Assembly (NCBI GenBank): GCA_049487715.1
Contig: CP150575.1
Coordinates: 434,001 to 498,000, forward strand
Source: Pycnococcus provasolii
Taxonomy: Eukaryota > Chlorophyta > Pseudoscourfieldiophyceae > Pseudoscourfieldiales
DNA length: 64,000 nt
Reading direction: 5' to 3'
Shown here: piece by piece, positions 9,609 through 19,100 of the stretch
Layout: each line of letters starts with the position of its first letter
How positions within the stretch are numbered: position 1 is the first letter of the stretch
Program-made: the position numbers and the translations under genes
The notes under the pieces: generated by a model
What the model was told of the DNA's origin: nothing
The model's database searches: none
The model's input: the letters and a program-made list of their open reading frames with translations, nothing else

Positions 9609-10752
9609 ATGGCGCCGCACTACACGGACTCTGAGGTCATGGCGATCTTCATGGCGGGCGGTGCCGCTGCTACCCGCGAGTGCCGCGACGGGCGGCAGTC
9701 AGTGGAGCGCATGGAGCGCTAGACCGCAAAAGAATACCCTGTTCAGGTGGATGAGCTGTCCAGAAACGACCGGCGTGTGGAAGTCAAGTCGTCGATGCTG
9801 AAATGGGACAAGAGCAAGCCACGCTGGGCGGCAGAATGGAAGAACTTGTGGGCGATATAGTAGATATAGTTGAAACCCTGAGCTATCGCTAGCATCCGAC
9901 AACAAGTACCCGAGCACTTGAACACATCCACATGCTCGCATTGTGAGAGAGGAGGCGTCGTACGCCGAGCACGTGCGGCAATCTAAGATGATGGTTTTCC
10001 CGGCGTCCTTGAGCGATCAGCTCACTGACATTGAGAAGGAGTGCATCGTGAGAGCGTCAGCTTTCAACATCTACAACGCGAGGGAGCTAATCTTGGACGA
10101 GCTATACGCAGATTACGAGGAGCAATTCACTCGCTTCACGCAGTTCTCGCGTCTCTTGCGCGAGGTGAACAAAACCGCAGTCGTCGAGATCGCGACAAAG
10201 AATGGGGTCTTCGACAAGTTGTTCGTAAGCGTCGTGAGCTCGGACGACAAAGAACTCTTCATCAAGCTGTTCTTGCGCGTCGTCGCCATGGACGGCGCGC
10301 ACTCGAAACATCGCAGATACGGTGGAACTATGTTGATACTCCAAGCGCTGACCGCAAAGAAGCAAACTGTCACGTTGGCTTTCGCGCTCGTTCCGAGCGA
10401 GAGCAAAGAATCCTGGGACTTCTTCATCTCGTTGTGCAAACGCGCGGGGCACACCTGGTGCTTCAAGGAAGATAACGTCATATTCAGCGACCGAGATAAA
10501 GGACTCATACCCGCATTGGCATCGTCTTCATGCCACCACCACTACTGTGCAAAGCCGCATCTTGTTGGGAACGTGCGCGAGGCGTGCCGTAAGAAAGGCG
10601 GTCACCAGTCTCTAGGTAAGGGTGACAGCTATTTTTGGAACATCGTCAAGGCTACGTCGAAGCCTCAATTTGACGCAGCCATGGCACAGCTCAAGGGTCC
10701 ACTCCAAGCACAAAAGGACCACTTTTGGTCCACTTCAGGCAAAAATCCTTAG
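9609..10752 (+). pseudogene. Decayed MULE (Mutator-like) transposase
   Basis: A transposase remnant. The frame from the ATG at 9609 hits TAG at 9720 and TAG at 9858, and the matching frame for the core opens only after a TGA at 9919. The ~270-codon core shows the MULE DDE fold: VAMDGAHSKHRRYGG (first Asp), LAFALVPSESKESWDFF, then IFSDRDKGLIPAL (second Asp) and a CHHHYCAKPHLVGNVRE segment like the family's C..H..N motif. The end is frame-disrupted too: a different frame continues from about 10700 to 10920 (RRWCDNKSEQLND). A consensus-like AGGTGAGT lies at 10757, so a lost intron is an alternative. No terminal inverted repeats were identified. Confidence 0.65.
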
Positions 10753-10931
10753 GAAAAAGGTGAGTGCAGACGAGCTGAGCGCGATAGGCGCTAAGTGCAG
10801 GCGGAGGGCAACGCTTGAAGGAGAGCGCAGGTGGTGCGACAACAAGTCCGAGCAGCTGAATGATTCGCAGGTGAAATTGACGAAGCGAGAGATGCTTGCT
10901 ACTCTTTTAGATCTTGAACTACTCTATTTTT

Positions 10932-12049
10932 TTACGTCGGGCCGTTCCGACCGTTCGCTCCCCCTCCTTGCTCCTCCTCCTGCTCTTGCTCCTCCTGCTC
11001 CTCCTCCTGCTCCTCCTCCTCCTCTTCGAGGTCTTGCTCAGCCTCCGCCAACCTAGCTTGAAGAGCACGCTTGGCGTATATGGTGGTGAGAACGACCACC
11101 GCGACGACAACCAATCCGGTGACAACCGCTGTGGCGATATATACCTCAGGACGAATGGTTCTGGATGATTCGTCGTCCACGAGCTTCGTGATGTCGCCAA
11201 TGATGCTTCCGATGTACACGTAAAGGAAGGTGCCAGGAATGATTGCCACAGCACTCACCAGCGTGTAGTGCCATGCAGGAATTGGCGTGACTGCGAGTAT
11301 GTAATTCATTGCGCTGTACGGAAGGAGCGGTGCTAGTCGCAGCAAGCCCACGATCTTCCAAGCATCTTTCCTCAGAGCTCGGTCGATGACATTCCATCGC
11401 TCGAAGCGCGTGAGCAGTGTTCGTTCCACCCAACGGCGAAGCAGCTGTGTCATTTAGTAGTGTGTTAGGTTGTTAGTGCATGTATGTTTTTTTTAATGCG
11501 CCGTGGCTGGTTAGTTAGAGGTAGAAGACTTACGAAGCGCCCGAGAGCGAAGGCTAGCGTCTGACCAATTGTGGCACCAAACCAAACGACGACAACGCCT
11601 ATCCAAAGACCGAAGGCGGCACCGGCACCGAGGCTGAGAATTGCGGCAGGGACGAGAAGAACCACGCATGTCGCGTACACCACCGCAAAGATAGGCGCAC
11701 CTTCCGCTTTGTGCGCATCAATCCACTTGAGCCAGGTCGGAATTCGTTCATGCACACGAATTTGTGGGACGAGGAACACCACCAAGATTGCTGTGACGAG
11801 AATGACAGCGATCGCAATTTTCAGCGCGAAACGCCATGGATGTTCTGGTCGAAACGACGATGATAAGAAGATGCAGCACCGCCGCTGCCGCGGAGACGCC
11901 GCCGCCATGTCGATCAGATGTTGCCTAGATGGCGAGTGCATTGTACTGGTCGCCGCATTCGTCGTGCCGAAGGTTGATCCTGAGGATGGCGGTAATTCCA
12001 CCACCCGGTGCTCGTCGTCGTCGTCGTCGCGACCACTACGCGCTGCCAT
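10932..12049 (-). CDS. TVP38/TMEM64 (DedA/SNARE-associated) membrane protein, two exons
   Basis: 342 aa after removing an 89-nt phase-0 intron. VTT/DedA-domain proteins act in endomembranes or plastids; several are lipid scramblases. The N-terminus is hydrophilic. A first membrane span lies in IAIAVILVTAILVVFLVP. The conserved hairpin reads VLLVPAAILSLGAGAAFGLW then TIGQTLAFALGRF, and exon 2 continues LLRRWVE, LLRLAPLLPYSAMNYILAV and GTFLYVYIGS, all family hallmarks. The C-terminus is a Glu/Gln run. The stop lies next to the MULE remnant, which may have inserted just downstream. The gene is divergent from the glycosyltransferase-like gene. Confidence 0.8.
11445..11533 (-). other. Intron of the TVP38-like gene
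   Basis: An 89-nt GT-AG intron on the minus strand: donor gtaagt directly after GCGCTTC, a CTAAC branch-point-like motif, and acceptor acacag. Phase 0. Splicing joins FALGRF to LLRRWVE, which restores the family's contiguous motif. Confidence 0.85.
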
Positions 12050-12588
12050 TACTAAGGACTACGTGATGAAATAATGCTTGAAAATTGAAGGAATCGAATC
12101 GACGACAAGCGAGAGCCGAGAGGAGAGGCACGTGGTGTACGGGCGTTCAGATGGCGGATTGCCTGAATTCGGTTGAATTCGGGGTTTAATTCAATTCCCT
12201 CGTTTGCATAACTCCCCCCCGGGGGTCCCGCCTTTTGTTTGTGGTGGTCCGTTATTAGTTTTTACTTTTACCCACCAGCCGTCAGCCGTCAGCCCTCAGC
12301 TGTCACGGAGAAGCACTTTGGTCAGCAGTTTTTGGTCAGCAGTTTTGTCTTAGAAGAAAACGAACGTTGACGTTGCCGAACGTTTGTTTTTTTTATCCAT
12401 TTATTTGACTCGTCCTTCGTTTGTTTATTTCTACAGTACTCAGATACTATTTACAATCCAGACTACTACTTTACTGGAGCCGTCACTCAAGCTCAAGCAA
12501 GTCGTCGCTCAATTATTGAACATTGCTGCAAACAACTTCAGGAAAACATAACTTGCTTGGTGGTGGTGGTAGCAGCATTGAAGCCACG
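12050..12588. promoter_or_regulatory. Divergent promoter region between TVP38-like and glycosyltransferase-like genes
   Basis: 539 bp with no ORF of note. It is AT-richer than its surroundings and contains GAATTCGG repeats (12167-12182), a GCCGTCAGCCGTCAGCCCTCAGC direct repeat near 12280 and GGTCAGCAGTTTT twice near 12320. It presumably holds both promoters. Confidence 0.4.
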
Positions 12589-14169
12589 ATGATGAGAAGA
12601 ATACAGCAGCACCCTTCGTCACGTCGCGCTTCTTCTTCATCGCGCATGCTGCTGCGAAACGCTCTTCCGATTGCCGCTCTCCTCCTGCTCGTAAGCGTGC
12701 TCGTCGCCATCAGACACACAGCCTCCCTGATGATGAGTACTATGACCCGACGCGATTTATTGGCGCTATCCTCCTCCTCTGCTGATGACGACGACGTAGT
12801 CATGCCGTCATCAGAAACAGGTGTCGTCGAAGACGTCGATGATCACGCAGCAAGCAATAATAATTTGCGTATCGCAGTGTGCATCACAGGGCAGATTGCA
12901 CGGCTCGAGGTAGGAAGCAAGGTGCAAAACTTGTTCCAATCGCTTGATCAGCAAACCGACGTGTTAGACCTATTCGTGTCGTTGGAAGAGAATACCGCCG
13001 GCACCGCTCATTACAACAACAAGCCAAAGTACGACTCAGTCTGCGGTGTGGCGGACAACCATGCCGTCTATAACGCCTTCTTCCCGTGGCTTCGCAAGAT
13101 GCGCAACTTCACGGAGAACGACGACGACGCGTCCTTCCTCATTAACCCCAACCTGCCGCGTTACCAAAAGAAACTTAAAAGTTTCACCCGAGCGCAGATC
13201 AATGCTCGCACCACAAACAACATCCGGCAGTTTCGACATTCGCGGTGGTGTGCGCAGGCAATGGAGGAACGAGAGAGTAGACACGGTTTCCACTACGACG
13301 GCTTTGTACGCATTCGCGATACCTCCATCGTGCTCAAGCCATTTCGCTTTCCCGCTCAATTGCTACAGCCCAGCAAGCGCGTCTCGAATATTACGACACT
13401 GGGAAGCCGGATCGAGCCGACGGTGGCCCTGCGAAAGTGCATGTCATGGGGTGGCTACAATGACAAGACGGTCGTGGGAAATCGCTTGGCACTCGATGCG
13501 GCGTTGCGCGGGAGCTTGGAAGGTTACTACTTGTCTCCGAAGGTTCAGGAGAGACGAAAGTTATGGAATCCAGAACAACTCCTCAAGACAGTGCTTGACG
13601 AGGCAGGTGTACGTGCTATCCTCGACAATGACCTGCTTCCATTTGTGGATTCTCGGTGCAGCCGAGATGGCGGCACGCCGTGCTTGTCCCAATCGTGGAA
13701 GGATTGTCACGTCAGTTCTCCATGGAATTGGGAGATCCGTGTATGCGATGACGATGAAATGGAAGGAGCCACCGGGAAGTGTCCATGGGATTGCCCGAAG
13801 AAAAAACAAAAGCCTCAGCAGCAGCACCACGACGACGAAAAGCTGATCAAAGATCAGGAAATGCGCGCCGCATTTTTGAAGTCGCCCGTCGTGGCTGCGG
13901 CGTACCTCGTGACGGCTGCTGACGCGCGGCGCCTCGGCGTGACAGCGGCTGACATATTCGCGCAACGCGGATGGTTGAGCGCCTTGACACCCCAGATGGC
14001 GTCTACTATCGGCCTCACGTGGAGAGCGCTTCGAGATATGGGCATGACGCGCGACCAGGTGCTCGCGTCGGGCATTCCCGTGAGGAAGTGGGACACGATT
14101 CTCGGCGGAGACAACGAGCTTCGAGAGGTCTACCACCTTCAAGGTGGTAGAAGGTATTGGTATTGGTAG
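12589..14169 (+). CDS. Type II membrane, Golgi-type glycosyltransferase-like protein
   Basis: 526 aa, starting at the first of two ATGs (MMRRIQQHP). A basic, Ser-rich cytosolic tail precedes one transmembrane anchor (residues ~21-41) and an acidic stem. The lumenal part opens with NLRIAVCITGQIARLE, and continues with a segment resembling the FVRIRDTS region of algal proteins built on a 'CxTGQ..R' start (DUF7796-like). A Cys-rich WNWEIRVCDDD segment and a His/Gln/Lys-rich linker follow. I infer a lumenal sugar transferase, but no DxD motif is certain. The C-terminal ~90 residues (ADARRLGVTAADIFAQRG) look like a separate small helical module. The stop codon lies inside a palindrome. Confidence 0.6.
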   Translation: MMRRIQQHPSSRRASSSSRMLLRNALPIAALLLLVSVLVAIRHTASLMMSTMTRRDLLALSSSSADDDDVVMPSSETGVVEDVDDHAASNNNLRIAVCITGQIARLEVGSKVQNLFQSLDQQTDVLDLFVSLEENTAGTAHYNNKPKYDSVCGVADNHAVYNAFFPWLRKMRNFTENDDDASFLINPNLPRYQKKLKSFTRAQINARTTNNIRQFRHSRWCAQAMEERESRHGFHYDGFVRIRDTSIVLKPFRFPAQLLQPSKRVSNITTLGSRIEPTVALRKCMSWGGYNDKTVVGNRLALDAALRGSLEGYYLSPKVQERRKLWNPEQLLKTVLDEAGVRAILDNDLLPFVDSRCSRDGGTPCLSQSWKDCHVSSPWNWEIRVCDDDEMEGATGKCPWDCPKKKQKPQQQHHDDEKLIKDQEMRAAFLKSPVVAAAYLVTAADARRLGVTAADIFAQRGWLSALTPQMASTIGLTWRALRDMGMTRDQVLASGIPVRKWDTILGGDNELREVYHLQGGRRYWYW

Positions 14170-14185
14170 TAAGTTACTACCAATA
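14131..14185. repeat. Two adjacent near-perfect palindromes spanning the stop codon
   Basis: TACCACCTT-C-AAGGTGGTA at 14131-14149 and TATTGGTAGTAA-G-TTACTACCAATA at 14161-14185. Each has a 1-nt loop. The TAG stop (14167-14169) is in the left arm of the second. They may form hairpins in the 3' end of the mRNA. Confidence 0.85.
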
Positions 14186-14389
14186 CTACCTTACTACGAA
14201 TACTACGGAGCCGTGCAAAGCAGTTAAAAGCAAGAAAATGGGCAGCCAAGGCTTCTCAAATCATTTCTCGCGAGGAACGAGCTGAATTCGTTTCTGCTGG
14301 TGCTGATAATTTCACGGGGACGACATTTCACGAATTCGTTTCTGCTGGTGATGATAATTTCGCGGGCGACTATCCAAATCAAGCCTAAA

Positions 14390-14866
14390 CAACCTAAGTT
14401 GCAAGACGGCGATCAGAAAGTTTGCGAAGTTTTTACGTCGCCACCGAGCTGTTTTCCGAGTACGCGTCGGTCGTATTCGTCGACGCCAACGTTCTGATTC
14501 GAAGGCCGCAGCTTCCTCTCTTCGAGGCTGCCGAGTCCCTGCCCGGCACCTTGGTTGCCCCGAGGGCCTACTGGCTTAAGCAGCCATTCATTCGCGATGA
14601 GCGGCACGTTCGCGCTCTCAAGGCAGGGTAACGTCAGCCACGTCCACGATAGCATGAAGCGCGCTCTCGAGCGCCGCGGTGAACAATGGGATAGCGACAT
14701 GGATTGGTTCAACTTCGACCGGCACCCTGTAGGACCCACCCCCCAGCTCCTCCAAAGCGAGGAGTATATTGCGCGTCCTGTTTTTAAAGATGGCGATGGC
14801 AATTCTTTTCTTTTTACTCATTTAGAGACACCATATAGATTTTACTCACACACGCACAGTACTTAG
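14390..14866 (+). pseudogene. Glycosyltransferase fragment broken by a frameshift
   Basis: Positions 14422-14600 in one frame encode EYASVVFVDANVLIRRP and VAPRAYWLKQPFI, which look like the nucleotide-sugar-binding 'VVFLDADxxP...APRAYW' region of GT8-type and related transferases, with DAN in place of DxD. The apparent homology then continues in the next frame (SGTFALSR, then WDSDMDWFNFD), so a 1-nt shift lies near 14590-14600. No start codon context or promoter is evident. A short gene with an unrecognised intron is the alternative. Confidence 0.5.
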
Positions 14867-14977
14867 CTATGCTAGTAGTATCTTCTCCTCCCACCCAGCT
14901 TCTCTCTCTCTTTCCTTCTTCTTAATTTCAACAGCTCGCTCGATTCACTCACTCGGACGACAACAATCATCTAATGA

Positions 14978-15574
14978 TCAAATGCCGACGGTTGAGTCCA
15001 GGTACGCGGCGAGAATCTGCTCGTGGTACTTCTCTGCATTGTGTTGCTTCTCTGCCCAGGTTTCGAGATCACGAACCATCGTATTGCACTGTGCCGCGAG
15101 TACTTTGTTTCCCGTGTGACGCACAATCGATCCCACACCAAGCCTCGGAATGGGAAAACCAGGCTGCATTTTCTGCGTGAGATGAACGCGCGAACGTCTC
15201 CCCATTTCACAGCTCTCAATCACCCAATGTCCTGTGAGGTCCCTGAAGAGCATTCCCTTGTCGTCCTCGTGCAGCGCCACTCTCACGGATGTTGTCTCGA
15301 AGCAAAGACTCTGTCTCATGCGGCTTTCGCGCACTCCCAGTCCCATTGGCGCGCGTATAGCCATCGTCACGACGCGGCTTCCGTCATCCTCGTTGATCGC
15401 GAGGTGCGACCTGACAACGAGACTCTTGAAGACGGATGCCGCGTTCGGTCCTGCATCAGCGACGACCTCGAAGACTTTGGACGGCGGCACGTTCATCCAG
15501 TCGGTGGACGCCGAGGCTTCGAAGAACGTCGAGGACGTGAGCGTCTTCTTGATGGCGTTCATGCCGAGCACCAT
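14978..15574 (-). CDS. SRPBCC / START-like lipid- or cofactor-binding protein
   Basis: 198 aa and intronless. The layout fits the polyketide cyclase / SRPBCC superfamily: an early segment STDWMNVPPSKVFEVVAD corresponds to the helix-grip entry, and the strands VVTMAIRAPMG, SVRVALHEDDKGMLFRDL and RSRVHLTQKMQPGFPIP are followed by a long C-terminal helix (NTMVRDLETWAEKQ). Members bind hydrophobic ligands or ubiquinone intermediates. There is no signal peptide or membrane span, so a soluble protein is likely. The ligand is unknown. Confidence 0.55.
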   Translation of the reverse strand: MVLGMNAIKKTLTSSTFFEASASTDWMNVPPSKVFEVVADAGPNAASVFKSLVVRSHLAINEDDGSRVVTMAIRAPMGLGVRESRMRQSLCFETTSVRVALHEDDKGMLFRDLTGHWVIESCEMGRRSRVHLTQKMQPGFPIPRLGVGSIVRHTGNKVLAAQCNTMVRDLETWAEKQHNAEKYHEQILAAYLDSTVGI

Positions 15575-16137
15575 GATTGATTGACGGGTGGATGGGAAAT
15601 GATAAGAATGAACGAACGGAAGACGACCCGGGCACCCTTTTGAATCGCCTTGACGAAGCTTCTTTGCGGAAATGTGTGACCGAAATTTGCCTCCAAGAAA
15701 AGTTCAACCGCAGAAAAAGGGGAGGGCGGATTTTGGTGGACTGGTGGTCGAGAAAATGGACTGGTGGTCGAGAAAATAGGTCCAGATGTACGGGGAATCT
15801 CCCATCAATTCTGTCTCTGTGGTCATATGTCAAGGCGGCGAGGCTGAGAAAGTGCCCAAAATCGATCGACACCCCGAGGGAGGGCATCCCACCCATGATG
15901 AAGAAAAACAGGGGTTGAAATGAGGAAACCCCTAATCCCTCCCTCCCTCATTTTCGTCTCTCTCTTTGTGCTTTGGAACCCCTATCTATCTATCGCGTAG
16001 ACCTGGCCATTTAGGGCTTGCGTTTGGGATTTGCCACAGGTTAGGGTTAGGGTTAGGCCGTTAGGGTTCCCCTTCTTGCAGCAGCCTTGAGCCATCCGTC
16101 GTAACGCACAAACAAATCAAAAAGCACTAAAGCAGAC
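15575..16137. promoter_or_regulatory. Divergent intergenic region with telobox block and 20-bp direct repeat
   Basis: It separates the SRPBCC gene (minus) from the SH3 protein gene (plus). A GACTGGTGGTCGAGAAAAT repeat occurs twice in tandem at about 15738-15777. A block with three consecutive TTAGGG units and one more nearby lies at 16041-16068, 70-97 bp before the start codon. Confidence 0.5.
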
Positions 16138-19100
16138 ATGGTGGCGGCTTCGTCATCTGCTTCGTCGTCGTCGTCTTCGTTCGCGTGCCAGTCCATCGCA
16201 CTCGCGCTGCGCCGTGGCAGTGGTGGTGGGGGTGGCTCAACAACAACAACCACTACTACTACTACTTCGTCTTCTGACGGCGGCACGATCTCGGATCATG
16301 ACGACCCTCATCATCATCATCAGCAGAAAATCTCTTCTTCTCGTCGTCGTCGATCCGTGCAATTCACGCTCGCGCAGCTTCAAAAAATGCCCGCGGGTAC
16401 GCCGTCGTCATCCTCGCTACTTCCACGCCTCGCCCTTCTCTTGGATCACGGAGGTGTCACAGGTGTGGAGGCGAATGAGCCTCGAGCAAGCCGGTCGGTG
16501 CTATTTCCACTCGCCACGGCAAGGGCACTGCGGCCGCCGCAGGCGCCGAATGCGGCTTGGGTCCTCCTTCGCCTCGCCATCCCTGACGTGATTGTCGGTG
16601 CAGTGCGTGGACAAGAGAAACACGTCGCTTCGTTCGACGAGATGAATGATCAGCAGCGTGCACAGGCGCGACTTGCATCGGAGCACAGATCCCGCGTGCT
16701 GGCTGAGTGCTACACAGGTTCGCCAAAACCACACCACCAAATCGCCGCGCTAGGACAAAAACTGCTTGGTGGCACGATCCCCACGCTCAGTCGCGACGAG
16801 CGTGAAATGCAGCGTGTCGCGCACACGCTGCTTCGCCACGTGCTTTCCATGATGCTATCATCAGAAATTGACGACAACGAAGGATCATCTAGTAGTAGTA
16901 GTAGTCGTGGCGGCGGCGACGACAACCACAACATTTCAACCGAAAGCGCACTTCTCATCCTGCGCCGTGTGATCGACGCGACGATGCCGCCGCCAAGACT
17001 GCTGCACTCCTACCCACCACTCGTCCTTCCTCCCACTGTCGCACGCCTCGTGCTCCGCGAACTTATCACAGCCACCATCGCACAGCAGCACAAATTCCAG
17101 TCCACGAGGTTGGTTGCCGCTCGGAGGCGATTGGAGGAGGCGACGGCACGCTTCATTGCGACGGTTCCCGCGTCGCAGTCCGTGGGAGTTGCCTGTGCTC
17201 TTCCCACGGCGGCGACGACGCCCAACGACATCGACGCGATGATTCGCACTGTGCTAAGCAATGTCAGTAAGGCAACCGGTGGTGGTGGCGGCAGCTATGA
17301 AGATGACGCAGCAGCAGTGGCGAGCGATGCGATCGACAACCTGTTCTGCGCAGTGGCAAGCCTGTGCCAACGTCTCCTCCGAATCTTCCAGAAAAAACAA
17401 GCCTTCTTTGCGGACGAAACCGCCGCCAATCGCCTTCGACGCGCACTTCGCTCAGCAACTGGTGTGATCCTTCGTGACAGTCACGAAATCCCTTCTTTCC
17501 ATCGCCATGTCGCACTCGATGCACTCGTGCAAGTCCTCGCATACGTGGCGAACAATGCGTCGGACGACGGCTTGTGTGCTGGGGGCGGTGGATGGGCAGC
17601 CAGCCTGCTCGTGGATCTGGCTCTGCAGGATGACCACATTGATGCTGCACTGCTCGCCTCTACGTACCTATTGAGTTGGGACTCTCACGCACCGTCATCC
17701 AGTTCTCGCAGTCTCTTCTCGCGGCGATTGCTCGCAACACCAACCATAGTTGCCAGCGGTGGTGGTAGTGGTGAGGAGGTGATTCTTAAGGAGGAAGACA
17801 CCACTGGAAGCTCGCTTATCGTGCGCTGTGTGGAACATGTTGCAAAGCTGTGCGCGCGCCTTCACAGTGAGCATCATCAGCATACTCGAAGACCGGGCAC
17901 GATCGCACGCTCGAATACGCTGCGGCGTCACGCACCTGCCGTGCCGCCAGCATCGTCATCGTCGTCCCCTTCTTCTTCTTCTTTTTCGCCGAACGACACG
18001 CGTCGACAACGAAGAATGCAGCAGCAGCAAGCATCTACTGAGCTAGCGAAGAACAGAGGACGTCGTCATCTTCAACCGCTACGCGCACTTTCATTCCGCG
18101 CCGCCTCGGCAGCCGCGGTGGCATCGGCGGCGATTCTCGCTAGCCGTGAAGAAGGTGGTGTGCGTGGTGCCAGTGCTGCACGCGAGATGCGTGCACTCGC
18201 ACCCTGGATCGACGAGCTTCGTCTGGTTGCCGCATCTGCCGCCTTGTCCGACGCGTCGCCGTCAAGTGGCGCAGATCTCGTCGCCATCGAGGCGCTCATT
18301 CTCCTGGAGCCAGTTGCGAACACGCTTAGCGACTCGCTCACACCGCGAAGAGCAGCCGAGCTGCCGAGCTATGCGCGTGGTGGTGTACTGCAGATGTCTG
18401 CGGCACAAATCCTCGTCGCACGCCTCGCCGATTGGCCGTTGAGCTTTACCACATCCTTTCTCCGCCACTCGGTATTGGCCACAACAACAACGACGGCATC
18501 CTCCAGCTGCACCACTCCTCCAATAAGAGCAGCGGGTGCAAAGATCCCTTCGCCGCTTCAGCTTGCTGAAAGTCTCGCATCGGATGTGCGACACGCATTC
18601 TTCTCAGTGTCAGCCCGGAACGATAACAGAGATGAGCAACAACACGAACCTGATAACGATGAGACGCACGCGGAGGTGGTGGGCTCGACCGATTGCACCA
18701 ACAACGACGTGATTGACGCTCTGCTATCCACCGCATGCGCGTGCGTGAGTGCGCTAGCTCTCGCCCGCACGAGCAATGCCGCGCCCTCGGCGAGACGACC
18801 TCTGCTCTCGCCGCGCGACGCGGCGCGCACGTGGCATTTTGCGCTGCATCACTGCTGCGGTAAGTCATCCGATGTGCCTAGCGCAGCCCTGAGGCGGCGA
18901 TTGAGCGTTATTCGCGGTGTTCTGCGCACGCATGAGGCTGCACAAGAGGCGCGAGCGTTGTCATCGCCACCTCCTTCGGCAATGGAGGCTGCGGAACTAG
19001 CCAACCTCGAGAGAATGTGCGCATGGTTTCTAGGCGAGTATGGAAGCTTCGCACTCGTGTGCCATGCACTGATGCCAATCACATTCGAACACACCACTAC

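Noticed and set aside
15930-15960. CCCTAATCCCTCCCTCCC as a telomere repeat
   Set aside because: It does not keep the six-base unit; it is a pyrimidine-rich tract.
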